From Natronoflexus pectinivorans (GTDB lineage: Bacteria > Bacteroidota > Bacteroidia > Bacteroidales > Marinilabiliaceae), in the NCBI RefSeq assembly GCF_004345615.1, contig NZ_SLWK01000002.1:186001-250000 (forward strand): a DNA stretch of 64,000 bases. The letters are read 5' to 3'. This document shows, piece by piece, positions 25,920 to 34,757 of this stretch; within the stretch, counting starts at the first letter, position 1, and the number at the start of each line of letters is the position of its first letter. Below the pieces are notes generated by a model that ran no database searches, had not been told where the DNA came from, and saw only the letters and a program-made list of their open reading frames with translations. The position numbers were made by a program, and so were the translations under genes.

Positions 25920-26393
25920 ATGTCACCAATCCAGGAAATAATTCAAAAGGTTTCTGCCAGTCATGGAACTGAGAGGATAGCATTGCTTCCCATTTTACAG
26001 GCTATTTATAAAAATAACCACGTTCTCACAGAAGAGGATATGATTGAAGTAGCCCGGGAATTGGATATCTCTGCTGCACATGTATATGGAACTGCTACAT
26101 TTTACAGTTTTCTTGAAACCCAAAAAAGTGGAAAATATATCATACGGTTGTGCAAAACCATTACCTGTATGATGCATGGAAAAAATATCATCTTGCAAGA
26201 ACTGGAACGGTTACTGAAAATCAAACCAGGACAAACAACCCCTGACGGTATTTTCACCCTCACCGAAACCAACTGTTTAGGTCAGTGCCATAAAGGGCCT
26301 GCCATGCTGGTTAACGATACTCCTCATACAGACCTGACTCCTGAAAACATCAGGGAGATAATAGATAAATACAGACGAGAAGCATTGCAGTAA
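25920..26393 (+). CDS. NuoE/HydC-like [2Fe-2S] subunit of hydrogenase set 1
   Basis: 157 residues from ATG 25920; an in-frame GTG lies two codons earlier. An N-terminal helical bundle (LPILQAIYKNNHVLTEEDM through AAHVYGTATFYSFL) is followed by a thioredoxin-fold ferredoxin with the four cluster cysteines in CKTITC and CLGQC. This is the NuoE (24 kDa) fold, which passes electrons between the flavin subunit and the rest of an NADH-linked complex. The flavoprotein gene starts 63 bases downstream and the hydrogenase subunit follows, so it is the HydC-type subunit of the first set. Identity to the second-set homologue (42307-42783) is visible but modest. Confidence 0.88.
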   Translation: MSPIQEIIQKVSASHGTERIALLPILQAIYKNNHVLTEEDMIEVARELDISAAHVYGTATFYSFLETQKSGKYIIRLCKTITCMMHGKNIILQELERLLKIKPGQTTPDGIFTLTETNCLGQCHKGPAMLVNDTPHTDLTPENIREIIDKYRREALQ

Positions 26394-26456
26394 TTTATGT
26401 TGTTGCAAATGAAATATTTTTTGAGTTGATTCTCACAGTTTTAAAACCAGATCATT

Positions 26457-27635
26457 ATGACAAAAAATCTGAAACGACTCGACTTAATATTCAAAAACGA
26501 AGGGGACTCTGAAGTTATCCTGGGTAAAACATTAGCCAGGAGCAATGAAGAGTTGATTAGCGATTTAATTGCTTCGGGTTTAAAGGGCAGAGGTGGAGCC
26601 GGTTTTCCAACCGGTTTAAAATGGAGATTGGCTGCTGATGATAAGGCTGATGAAAAGTTTATTATTTGTAATGCCGATGAAGGCGAGCCCGGTACCTTTA
26701 AAGACAGAGAAATACTGACAAGTGTTCCACACAAGGTGCTTACCGGGATGGCCGTTTGTGCACGCATTATAAATTGTAGGCAGGGATTTATTTATCTCAG
26801 GCAGGAATATACTTACCTGATTCCCCATCTTAACAATGCCATTGAAGAGTTTCATCAGCTGATGAAGAAATTCAAAGTGGATTTTGAGGTTAAGATTTTT
26901 ATGGGTTCGGGCGCATACATCTGTGGTGAAGAAACGGCTCTATTTGAAAGTATGGAAGGAAAACGGGGAGAACCTCGCAACAAACCTCCTTATCCAACCA
27001 ATTTTGGATACAAAGGAAAACCCACAGTCATAAATAATGTTGAAACCCTGGCCCATACCTACTCCATATTTAAGTATGGTCCTGAAAAATTCAGAGATTT
27101 AGGAGTTAAGGACAGCAGGGGAAGCAAAGTGTTTTCTGTTTCAGGGGACACACCCATACCGGGGATTTACGAACTGGAATTTGGTATGACGCTTCAAAAG
27201 TTTGTGGATGATTTTGGGGATGGAGATGCTAAAGCGGTACAGGTTGGCGGTGCTGCCGGTTTTTGCGTTCCCCGCAAAAAATTCGAAAAAACAATCATTG
27301 GTTACCAAGGAAAGCTTACAGGAGTATCTCTACCAACGGGAGGTTCCATGATGATTTTTAACTCCTCAAGATCTATGTACAATGTTCTGCATAATTACCT
27401 CGATTTCTTTGTGGAGGAGAGTTGCGGACAATGTACTCCCTGCAGGGTTGGGACTCAACAGTTGTTAATGGGAATTCAAGCCGTAAAACGAGGAGAGCGA
27501 CCCTCTACATATCTCGATAAACTATTGGAACTTACAGAGGTGATGCGGGTAACAGCCAAATGCGGACTTGGACAGTCGGTAGCAAATTCTTTTTCTTCAA
27601 TAGTTGAGAATTTTAAGGAAGAGATGATCTATTGA
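26457..27635 (+). CDS. Short NuoF/HydB-like NADH-binding flavoprotein of hydrogenase set 1
   Basis: 392 residues. It has the NuoF core: SGLKGRGGAGFPTGLKW (FMN/NADH region), CNADEGEPGTFKDR, MGSGAYICGEETAL, the SLBB-like middle, and the N3-type [4Fe-4S] ligands in ESCGQCTPC and KCGLG. Compared with the set 2 HydB (598 residues) it lacks both the N-terminal thioredoxin-fold ferredoxin and the C-terminal pair of [4Fe-4S] clusters. It is therefore built like a complex I NuoF. It should oxidise NADH and feed the cognate HydA, but the domain implicated in ferredoxin-linked bifurcation is absent. A repeat-filled gap of 430 bases separates it from the hydrogenase gene. Confidence 0.9.
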   Translation: MTKNLKRLDLIFKNEGDSEVILGKTLARSNEELISDLIASGLKGRGGAGFPTGLKWRLAADDKADEKFIICNADEGEPGTFKDREILTSVPHKVLTGMAVCARIINCRQGFIYLRQEYTYLIPHLNNAIEEFHQLMKKFKVDFEVKIFMGSGAYICGEETALFESMEGKRGEPRNKPPYPTNFGYKGKPTVINNVETLAHTYSIFKYGPEKFRDLGVKDSRGSKVFSVSGDTPIPGIYELEFGMTLQKFVDDFGDGDAKAVQVGGAAGFCVPRKKFEKTIIGYQGKLTGVSLPTGGSMMIFNSSRSMYNVLHNYLDFFVEESCGQCTPCRVGTQQLLMGIQAVKRGERPSTYLDKLLELTEVMRVTAKCGLGQSVANSFSSIVENFKEEMIY

Positions 27636-27658
27636 TTATGTGAGAGGCATTTAAGTCT

Positions 27659-27984
27659 CTGTTTAAATTTAGTTTATAAAGAATTCTATAGATTATAGAT
27701 CGATAGAAATTAGACAGATAGAATAGTTAAGAAAGATGAAACTCGTCCCGAGACCTCGGGAGCCTATAAAAACAATTTATAAACAGATGAAACATCCATG
27801 TTGAGGAATCTTATCACACAGGCGGATGATTATTCATGGATGTTCTCCCGAGTACTCGGGAGCAACTTAAAGACAAATTATAAACAGATGAATAGGCACA
27901 ACTGGTTTTCTAATTTGTCTTGTCTATCGGTCTAGCATCTAATATCTAAAAATCTATTTAATTTATCTGATATGGATTAAATAG
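27659..27984. repeat. MITE-like intergenic repeat, copy B with internal insertion
   Basis: This matches the element at 16333-16519 in opposite orientation: CTGTTTAAATTTAG at the left end, GAATTCTATAGATTATAGATC, AGACAGATAGAATAGTT, CTTGTCTATCGGTCTAG, and TTAAATAG near the right end. Copy B is about 140 bases longer because its centre holds two CCCGAG/CTCGGG hairpins and a copy of another repeat (27787-27893). It occupies most of the gap between the flavoprotein and hydrogenase genes of set 1. Confidence 0.7.
27787..27893 (+). repeat. Intergenic repeat, copy 2 of the ATGAAAC/CACACAGG family
   Basis: Blocks ATGAAAC, CATGTTGA, CACACAGG and GATGATTATT, ending in ACAAATTATAAACAGATGAA, recur in the order seen at 3733-3825. 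Here a TCTCCCGAGTACTCGGGAG hairpin (27844-27862) lies between the blocks, and no gene follows the final ATG. Confidence 0.65.
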
Positions 27985-28065
27985 TCTCTAAGTTCAGTTA
28001 TTTGCTTTGTTTGAGAGTTGAATCGGTATAGCCAAATCTGTTAAAAATTAAAATTTTATAAGCAT

Positions 28066-29856
28066 ATGAGTAGCCAGGTAACTTTAAAAATCGACAGCAT
28101 ATCTGTTAGTGTTAAGCAGGGTACTTCATTGCTTGATGCAGCACGATCAATTAATATTAAAATTCCCACACTATGTCATCACGAAGATTTGTGTGTGGCA
28201 GGTAACTGCCGGGTTTGCGTGGTTGAGCAAACAGGTTCTGACCGCTTGTTGCCGGCATGTGCCATTCCGGCATCAGATGGGATGGAAATCCATACCAACA
28301 GCATGAAGGTTCGTAGTTCCCGAAAGCAAATTCTTGAACTTTTGGTTTCCGAGCATCGCGCTGAATGTACCACTTGCTACAAAAGTGGTAATTGTGAATT
28401 ACAGGAATTGTCACATGAATACATTCTCGGGGAGAATGCATTCATAAATCTGGTCCCATTTAAGGAATATACCATCGATTATTATTCTCCTTCCATCATT
28501 AAAGACGATAGTAAATGTATTCGTTGTCAGAGATGTGTCCGCACCTGTGATCAGCTGCAGAATATTGGTGCCTTAACAGTCTCCAAAAAAGGAAGTGAAA
28601 TGAAAATTTCCACATTCTTTGAGAAGCCTATTTACCAGGTTGTGTGTACCAATTGCGGACAGTGTGTTAATCGTTGCCCAACAGGGGCACTCACTGAGAA
28701 AAACTATGTTGAGGAGGTTTGGTCGGCTATTAATGATGTTAAAAAATATGTGGTGGTGCAAACAGCTCCCGCTGTTCGCATTGCACTGGGCGAAGCTCTT
28801 GGAGTTGATCCCGGAGAAATTGTTACTGGGAAAATGGTGGCTGCTCTGCGGCGGTTGGGTTTTAATTCGGTTCTGGATACCGATTTTACTGCCGATTTAA
28901 CCATAATTGAAGAGGGGCATGAGCTTCTTCAGCGCCTTAAAAAAGCGCTGAAAGAGAAGGATAAGAATGTTCGGTTGCCTATGACAACCAGCTGTTCGCC
29001 GGGGTGGATTAAATTTATTGAGCATATATTCCCTGATTTTCTGCCAAATCTTTCTTCCGCAAAATCTCCACAGCAAATGTTTGGCGCATTGGCTAAAACG
29101 TTTTTCGCCAATAAAATCGGGGTTGATCCCGCTTCCATGGTCAGTGTATCGGTAATGCCATGTACGGCTAAAAAATTTGAAGCCAACAGGCCGGAGATGT
29201 TTTCAAGCGGATATCAGGATGTGGACTATGTTTTAACCACTCGGGAGTTGGCGCTTATGATTAAACAGGCCGGCATAGATTTTAAATCATTGGCCGATGA
29301 TACCTACGACAGTATTATGGGAGAGAGTTCAGGAGCAGCTGTAATATTCGGAGCCACCGGTGGTGTAATGGAGGCCGCTTTAAGGACAGTTTATGAAGTA
29401 GTTACCGGTAGGGAGGTCCCGTTTGAAGGACTAAACATTACTCCGGTCAGGGGAATGGAAGGCGTTCGAGAAGCTACCGTCAAAATTGAGAAAACTCTGC
29501 CGGAATGGGATTTCCTTGAAGGGGTGGAGGTGAAAACCTGTGTGGCGCATGGACTCGCCAACGCAAAAAAAGTAATGGAGTCGGTAAAAGATGGTTCTGC
29601 AAACTATCATTTTATTGAGATCATGGCTTGTCCCGGTGGATGTCTTGGGGGAGGCGGACAACCAATCCCAACCTCTCCAGAAATCAGGAAGGTTAGATCT
29701 TCTGCCATTTATCGGGAAGATACGCATAAAACCATCAGGAAATCCCATGAAAACCCGGAAGTGGTTAAGGTTTATAAGGAGTTTCTTGGCGAACCGTTGG
29801 GGCACGAGTCGCATCGGCTACTCCATACACATTATACACCAAGAGAGCGGTATTGA
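28066..29856 (+). CDS. hydA: [FeFe]-hydrogenase catalytic subunit, set 1, with altered L1 motif
   Basis: 596 residues in the group A modular order: [2Fe-2S] domain (C37, C48, C51, C65), His-ligated [4Fe-4S] (H97, C101, C104, C110), two [4Fe-4S] (C151-C161, C194-C204), the H-cluster domain and a small-subunit tail. H-cluster motifs are L1 TSCSPGW (307-313), L2 MPCTAKKFE (C366) and L3 EIMACPGGCLGGGGQP (C522, C526). In L1 the second Cys, which ligates the [4Fe-4S] half of the H-cluster in characterised enzymes, is Ser311; the set 2 enzyme has the canonical TSCCPGW. Expected role: H2 production from NADH. The gene ends two bases from a convergent stop codon. Maturases HydEFG are not in the window. 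Confidence 0.9.
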   Translation: MSSQVTLKIDSISVSVKQGTSLLDAARSINIKIPTLCHHEDLCVAGNCRVCVVEQTGSDRLLPACAIPASDGMEIHTNSMKVRSSRKQILELLVSEHRAECTTCYKSGNCELQELSHEYILGENAFINLVPFKEYTIDYYSPSIIKDDSKCIRCQRCVRTCDQLQNIGALTVSKKGSEMKISTFFEKPIYQVVCTNCGQCVNRCPTGALTEKNYVEEVWSAINDVKKYVVVQTAPAVRIALGEALGVDPGEIVTGKMVAALRRLGFNSVLDTDFTADLTIIEEGHELLQRLKKALKEKDKNVRLPMTTSCSPGWIKFIEHIFPDFLPNLSSAKSPQQMFGALAKTFFANKIGVDPASMVSVSVMPCTAKKFEANRPEMFSSGYQDVDYVLTTRELALMIKQAGIDFKSLADDTYDSIMGESSGAAVIFGATGGVMEAALRTVYEVVTGREVPFEGLNITPVRGMEGVREATVKIEKTLPEWDFLEGVEVKTCVAHGLANAKKVMESVKDGSANYHFIEIMACPGGCLGGGGQPIPTSPEIRKVRSSAIYREDTHKTIRKSHENPEVVKVYKEFLGEPLGHESHRLLHTHYTPRERY

Positions 29857-29858
29857 AT

Positions 29859-30755
29859 CTATTTGCATAAAACATAAGCATTTTTGACCGGATTAACGCA
29901 TAAAACCGGGATTGCTGATTTGTTTTTAATGATGTGGAGTTCATCAGGTCCGGTTATATAATGACCTGCACCATAATGCTTGGTGGTGCTTAGCACCACC
30001 AAACTGTTTCCGGATTCATCAGCAAGTTTGATGGCCTCCTTTGGTAATCGTCCTGATCCGGTACTGCTCTCATGCAATACGTATTGTGTGCCGGTTTCTT
30101 TAAATAATTTATCAACAAAGCGAATGTTTAAGTCTGTATTGTTCTTTGCCCATTGTTCTTTTTCATTTGCTTTGAGCACAATAATGCGACTGCCTGAAAA
30201 TCTACCAAAATATGAAGCCCAAATGGCAGTCTCTTTATCCGTACGATCATAGCCAATTGGTATAATGACTGTGCTGGGAAACCAGTTGTCATAAGCAAAT
30301 TTGGGTAAAATCATATAGGGAAGCCTTAACTTTCGGGTTTTCAACATAAATCTGAGTTCTTTCAATGGCCTTGGAAAACCGCTTGGAAGCTCAGGGAATA
30401 TTATCATAATCGCCTCCTCATTATGGCTGTTCTTTCCCATTAGCTGGTTGTAATTGAAGTTGTATGGGAATGAGATAAATCTGAATGCCGGAAGTGATCT
30501 GAGAGTAGATTTTTTAGTTGTTAAGCTTTTCTCAACATATTCTGTTGAGAATTGGTCGTTCATTAACAGAAACGTGACAGATGCTCCGAATACCTTTGCA
30601 ATTGGGAATACTATACCTCTCAATGTTTGTAAATCTGGAGGTTTAGCACAAGCCACTATGATGGTGGTTTGAATGTTTGGAAGCATTTTGTTTATTGATT
30701 TAGTTCTGAAAAATACAATATTTTTTAAATTTTGAGTTATTTTGTTTAAATTCAT
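29859..30755 (-). CDS. Universal stress protein-like (UspA fold) protein
   Basis: 298 residues, no signal peptide. The fold appears to be two tandem alpha/beta halves. The first half (TTIIVACAKPPDLQTLRGIVFPIAKVFG) is divergent. The second, from STVIIPIGYDRTDKETAIWA to the end, resembles a Usp domain with ADESGNSLVVLSTTKHYGAGHYITGPDEL and KSAIPVLCVNP. The usual ATP-binding G-2X-G-9X-G-S/T motif is not clear, so nucleotide binding is uncertain. It converges on the set 1 hydrogenase gene with a two-base gap and diverges from the thioredoxin-fold ferredoxin gene, 34 bases between starts. Met24 is an alternative start. Role unknown beyond a stress-type annotation. Confidence 0.65.
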   Translation of the reverse strand: MNLNKITQNLKNIVFFRTKSINKMLPNIQTTIIVACAKPPDLQTLRGIVFPIAKVFGASVTFLLMNDQFSTEYVEKSLTTKKSTLRSLPAFRFISFPYNFNYNQLMGKNSHNEEAIMIIFPELPSGFPRPLKELRFMLKTRKLRLPYMILPKFAYDNWFPSTVIIPIGYDRTDKETAIWASYFGRFSGSRIIVLKANEKEQWAKNNTDLNIRFVDKLFKETGTQYVLHESSTGSGRLPKEAIKLADESGNSLVVLSTTKHYGAGHYITGPDELHIIKNKSAIPVLCVNPVKNAYVLCK

Positions 30756-30789
30756 ACCAAATCATAGGTGAAATTAATTCGGATACCCA

Positions 30790-31041
30790 ATGAATCAGGA
30801 GCATAGAGTTACTATTTGTCTTGGAAGTTCTTGTTTTTCAAGAGGGAACAAACATGTTTTAGAGATTGTGAAGAGTTATTTAAAGGAGCACAATCTTGAG
30901 CCAACTGTTTTTTTTAGTGGGGAGTTATGTACCGGTTTGTGTGAGGAGGGTCCTGTACTTAAAATTGATGGTAATTTATATAAAGCGGTGTCATCTGAGA
31001 ATATTTACGAAATACTCGATGAGTATTTCGGTCATTCGTAG
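30790..31041 (+). CDS. Small thioredoxin-fold [2Fe-2S] ferredoxin
   Basis: 83 residues consisting only of the NuoE C-terminal ferredoxin domain: CLGSSC near the N-terminus and CTGLCEEGP in the middle supply four Cys ligands. The N-terminal helical bundle of NuoE is absent. The sensory hydrogenase gene starts 36 bases downstream, so it is probably the first gene of a co-transcribed block and an electron partner of that protein. Similar small ferredoxins accompany HydS-type hydrogenases in other anaerobes. Confidence 0.85.
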   Translation: MNQEHRVTICLGSSCFSRGNKHVLEIVKSYLKEHNLEPTVFFSGELCTGLCEEGPVLKIDGNLYKAVSSENIYEILDEYFGHS

Positions 31042-31077
31042 TGTTTTCGGAAATTACCAAAGGAAATAAGCATTATT

Positions 31078-32949
31078 ATGAGGCAATTGGTCGTAGTTGA
31101 TCCGGAAAAGTGTAATCTTAGTCTGGCATGTATCAGAACATGCCCCACCAAAGCGATAAAAATTGAGGAGACCCATGCAACCATCGTTCCGGGTCGCTGT
31201 ATTGGTTGTGGACATTGCGTGATGGTTTGTTCTCAAAATGCCATTTCCTATAGGGATGAGAAGCAGATAGTAAAGGATTTTCTTGCTTCGGGCTCCAAAG
31301 TCGCTATTATTTGCGATCCCTCCATTTCCGGAGAGTTTGTAGATATTACTGACCATCGCAAATTTGTTGCAATGATTCGCGGATTGGGTTTTAATTATGT
31401 GCTTGAAATGGCCTTCGGGATTGATTTACTTGCTTTCAGATACCGCGATTTACTTCATAATTTCCATGGAAAATACTACATACACACTGTTTGTCCACCC
31501 GTAGCAGCTTATGTGGAAAAGTTTGAGCCGGAGCTGGTTGAAAACCTGGCGCGAATGGTTCCGCCATACGTGGTGATGGCTAAAGTGGTTCGAGAGTATT
31601 ACGGAGATGATTTAAAACTTGTGTATGCCACGGCTTGTGTGGCAGCCAAAGACGATGCCCGCATGCATAAGGATGATGGTCGGATTGATGGCGTCCTTAC
31701 TTTTATTGAGTTGCGTGAACTTTTTAAGGAGTTTAAAATTACAGAGAACAATGTTGAATACAGTGAGTTTGATCCCCCAATTGGCCGCAAAGGGGGACTC
31801 TATCCCATTCGTCGGGGAATGCTTCAGGCAGTGGACATCAACCAGGAATTACTTTCCGGAGATATCATCAGTGCCAACGGACAATTTGACTTTAAGGAGT
31901 CTCTGTCAGAATTTAAAAGTCAGACAGGCTTGAAACAGCACCTTGACCTGTTTTATTGTGAGGGCTGCGTGATGGGCCCCGGAATGAGTCCGGGAGGTAA
32001 GAAGTTTATGCGACGATCAGAGGTTATCAAATATGTAAACAAGCGTTTGAAGGGTTTGGATTTGGTCAACTGGCATGAACAAATTGAGCAGTTTAAGGAT
32101 CTGGATGTTTCCCGGACATTTAAAGCTCAGGACAGACGACTTCCCATGCCACCCGATAGCGAAATCCGGCGAGTGTTGCACGAAATGGGCAAAAGTAAAG
32201 CTGAGGACCAACTGGGGTGCGGTGCCTGCGGTTACCCATCATGTCGAGAGTTTGCCATCGCATATTGTCAAGGGCTCACCAACTATGAGATGTGCTATAG
32301 TTATTCAATTAACAAACTTCATACTTTTATCAATAAAGTAAATGCCACGAATGAAAAGCTGAAAAAAACCAAGGAGGCTCTTAAAGATAGTGAAGAAAAA
32401 GCCAGAGCAGGCGAAATGGCAGCACTTGAAGCAGCTGAAGTTACCACAATCATGTTGGACAAAATAAATGCCGGAGTTGTAGTCGTAGATGAAAACCTGA
32501 AAATTATGGAGTCAAATCATGTATTTGTTGAGATGTTGGGTGAGGATGCTCAAACCATAAACGATACCATTCCAGGCTTGAAAGGGGCAGAACTTTCTGC
32601 TCTTGTTCCGTTCCATCGTCTGTTTGCCTCTGTTTTACAATCCGGACAGGACATGTTAAATCGCGATACACCTTTTGGTAATTCAATTTTCAATGTCTCT
32701 GTATTCACCATTAAAAAACATAAAGCGGTTGGTGGTATCATTCGTGATCTCACCTCTCCAAATGTACGGAGGGAAGAGGTAATTAACCGGGCAAGAACCG
32801 TTATCCGTGAAAACCTTGAAACAGTTCAGCAAATTGCCTTTTTGTTGGGAGAAAGTGCATCAAAAACCGAAAAAATACTTTCCTCCATCATCGACGCTCA
32901 AAAATTAGGAACAGATACCACTAGTTCTGAAGAAAAAACAGACTCATAA
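31078..32949 (+). CDS. hydS: Sensory [FeFe]-hydrogenase with C-terminal Fe-S and PAS domains
   Basis: 623 residues. Two N-terminal [4Fe-4S] motifs lead: C41-C44-C47-C51 is complete, but the first (C12, S15, C18, C22) has Ser for its second Cys. The H-cluster domain is divergent: L1 HTVCPPV (C139), L2 ATACVAAKDD (C187) and L3 FYCEGCVMGPG (C294, C297). The proton-relay Cys of catalytic enzymes is replaced by Val138. A four-Cys Fe-S module follows (CGACGYPSC, C397), then a coiled coil, a PAS domain (about 450-555) and a helical tail. This is the layout of group C/HydS proteins thought to sense H2 rather than turn it over. A SpoIIE phosphatase is encoded 9 bases downstream. Confidence 0.88.
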   Translation: MRQLVVVDPEKCNLSLACIRTCPTKAIKIEETHATIVPGRCIGCGHCVMVCSQNAISYRDEKQIVKDFLASGSKVAIICDPSISGEFVDITDHRKFVAMIRGLGFNYVLEMAFGIDLLAFRYRDLLHNFHGKYYIHTVCPPVAAYVEKFEPELVENLARMVPPYVVMAKVVREYYGDDLKLVYATACVAAKDDARMHKDDGRIDGVLTFIELRELFKEFKITENNVEYSEFDPPIGRKGGLYPIRRGMLQAVDINQELLSGDIISANGQFDFKESLSEFKSQTGLKQHLDLFYCEGCVMGPGMSPGGKKFMRRSEVIKYVNKRLKGLDLVNWHEQIEQFKDLDVSRTFKAQDRRLPMPPDSEIRRVLHEMGKSKAEDQLGCGACGYPSCREFAIAYCQGLTNYEMCYSYSINKLHTFINKVNATNEKLKKTKEALKDSEEKARAGEMAALEAAEVTTIMLDKINAGVVVVDENLKIMESNHVFVEMLGEDAQTINDTIPGLKGAELSALVPFHRLFASVLQSGQDMLNRDTPFGNSIFNVSVFTIKKHKAVGGIIRDLTSPNVRREEVINRARTVIRENLETVQQIAFLLGESASKTEKILSSIIDAQKLGTDTTSSEEKTDS

Positions 32950-32958
32950 AGAAATAGA

Positions 32959-34152
32959 ATGCTGGTACCCGAAAGTCATATATACATCGATATTTTTTGT
33001 CATCAGGCCAATCATGTGGGCGAGGAGATTTGTGGTGATGTGTTTTTATCCAGAAGAATAAAGGAAGAGGGACGCACCATTGTGGTGCTTTCCGATGGCA
33101 TGGGGTCAGGTATTAAAGCAAACGTGCTGGCTTCATTAACAGCCTCAATGGCTGTTAATTTTACCATGGAACACCGTGAAGTTAAGAAAAGTGCAGAAAT
33201 CATCATGAATACCCTTCCGGTTTGTTCTGTCCGCAAAATCAGCTATTCAACCTTTACCATCATCGACATAGAAGATGACGGTTTTACAACCATTGTTGAG
33301 TATGATAATCCGGATTGTGTTATTCTGAGAGGGGAGGAGGTATTTGATCCACTATGGGAAACCATTCAGTTGGATGACGAGAAGTATAAGGATAAAGAGA
33401 TCAGAACCTGCAGCTTCAGGGCAGAAATGGAAGATCGAATTCTCTTTTTGAGCGATGGGGTTGTGCAGTCCGGAATGGGAACCAGAGCCTTCCCATTTGG
33501 ATGGGGACGGGACGGAGTGATTGAACAGGTTAAAAAACTATTACAAAACACTCCTTTTATATCCTCTGCAAAGTTGGCAAGAAAGATAGTCAGTTTATCA
33601 ATGAAACACGATGGAGGAATCGCAAAAGATGATACCTCCTTTGGAGTTATTTACTTCAGAGAACCACGCAAAATGCTGTTGGTCTCCGGCCCTCCATTTG
33701 ATGAGCGTAATGATTTGGATTTTGCACTAAAAGTGCAGCGTTTTTCTGGTAAAAAGATCATCTCAGGAGGCACCACTGCAGAAATTATTGCGAGGGAATT
33801 GGCTTTGCGTTTCGATGCAGGTATGGATCAGTCTGATCCTGAGCTTCCACCAGCCTCATACGTGGAAGGGATGAATTTGGTCACTGAAGGAATTCTTACG
33901 TTAGGAAAAGCTGCCCGCATCCTTGAAAATCTCAAAAAGGATGAGAAAATTGGCACCGGACCTGCAGATCTCATAGTTAAATATCTTTTGGAGAGCGACC
34001 GCATTCATATCATCAATGGAACACGAATCAATGTGGCGCATCAGGATCCCAATCTGCCGGTTGAACTAGAAATACGCAGGTCGGTTGTGAAAAGAATAGT
34101 AAGGGTTCTGGAAGATAAATTCCTCAAGGAAGTGACCGTGGAATACATATAA
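32959..34152 (+). CDS. SpoIIE-type PP2C serine phosphatase
   Basis: 397 residues, soluble. The N-terminal 230 residues are a PP2C/SpoIIE domain: GEEICGDVFL, VVLSDGMGSGIKAN with metal-binding Asp, DRILFLSDGVVQSG, and a terminal KDDTSFGVIYF. The last 160 residues form a second domain (LLVSGPPFDERNDLDFALK, KKIISGGTTAEIIARELAL) seen in SpoIIE-like proteins of hydrogenase operons. SpoIIE phosphatases normally dephosphorylate a STAS-type antagonist in partner-switching pathways. The gene lies 9 bases after the sensory hydrogenase, so the sensor probably controls this phosphatase directly. No STAS protein is visible nearby. Confidence 0.88.
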   Translation: MLVPESHIYIDIFCHQANHVGEEICGDVFLSRRIKEEGRTIVVLSDGMGSGIKANVLASLTASMAVNFTMEHREVKKSAEIIMNTLPVCSVRKISYSTFTIIDIEDDGFTTIVEYDNPDCVILRGEEVFDPLWETIQLDDEKYKDKEIRTCSFRAEMEDRILFLSDGVVQSGMGTRAFPFGWGRDGVIEQVKKLLQNTPFISSAKLARKIVSLSMKHDGGIAKDDTSFGVIYFREPRKMLLVSGPPFDERNDLDFALKVQRFSGKKIISGGTTAEIIARELALRFDAGMDQSDPELPPASYVEGMNLVTEGILTLGKAARILENLKKDEKIGTGPADLIVKYLLESDRIHIINGTRINVAHQDPNLPVELEIRRSVVKRIVRVLEDKFLKEVTVEYI

Positions 34153-34392
34153 TCCTTCAGGCATTATCGCATGTCATTATGGATAGATCATGTTTTTTGT
34201 AGAATATTTTAACAAATTCGACACAAATTGCGCGCTTGTTAATTTAGACTGTTTATATATTACTGTAAGCCACGTCAATAAACCCTTTTAATATTTTTAA
34301 GGATTGTACTTTCCGTGTATCTTAACATCTGAAAATCCATGCGATTATTCTGATTTGTTTATATGTTTGATATTTAGTAATATAATATTTTT

Positions 34393-34737
34393 ATGAATAT
34401 AAGTACGGTTGTGGAACTTTTGGAGGCCAGGTTGATTTGTGGCGATGTAAATCAGGAAAGGGAATTTTTGTATGGATTTGCCAGCGATTTAATGAGCGAT
34501 GTTTTAACTCTGGATTCTGACAACCTGATTCTGATAACAGGTCTGACCAATACGCAGGTTATAAGAACTGCTGAAATGGCTGACATCCATTGTGTTGTCC
34601 TGGTTAGAGGGAAGAAAGTGTCAGCCGAAATGATAAATTTAGCTGAAGAAAACCACATTACCTTAATTGAAACCCCGTTTTCTATGTTTAGAACAGTTTC
34701 TGTTCTTTACGAAGCGGGTTTAAAACCGGTTTACTAA
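34393..34737 (+). CDS. DRTGG-domain protein 1
   Basis: 114 residues. The pattern FASDLMSDVLTLDSDNLILITGLTNTQVIRTAEMADI is the core of DRTGG domains, known from HPr kinase-like, CBS and phosphotransacetylase-associated proteins; the end TLIETPFSMFRTVSVLYEAG is also typical. The literal DRTGG sequence is not present. A 240-base gap precedes it, AT-rich, with TATGTTTG (34362-34369) as a possible -7 box but no matching -33. An anti-sigma-like ATPase follows after 20 bases. A paralogue lies at 36553-36888. Its ligand is unknown; DRTGG domains are proposed to bind a small molecule or a partner protein. Confidence 0.75.
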   Translation: MNISTVVELLEARLICGDVNQEREFLYGFASDLMSDVLTLDSDNLILITGLTNTQVIRTAEMADIHCVVLVRGKKVSAEMINLAEENHITLIETPFSMFRTVSVLYEAGLKPVY

Positions 34738-34757
34738 CCGCGAAAACCCTATTGAAA

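Noticed and set aside
34153-34392. Split of the hydrogenase-regulatory block by a promoter with TATGTTTG at 34362
   Set aside because: The -7 box fits, but there is no TTG in the -33 position, so it is not listed as a promoter.
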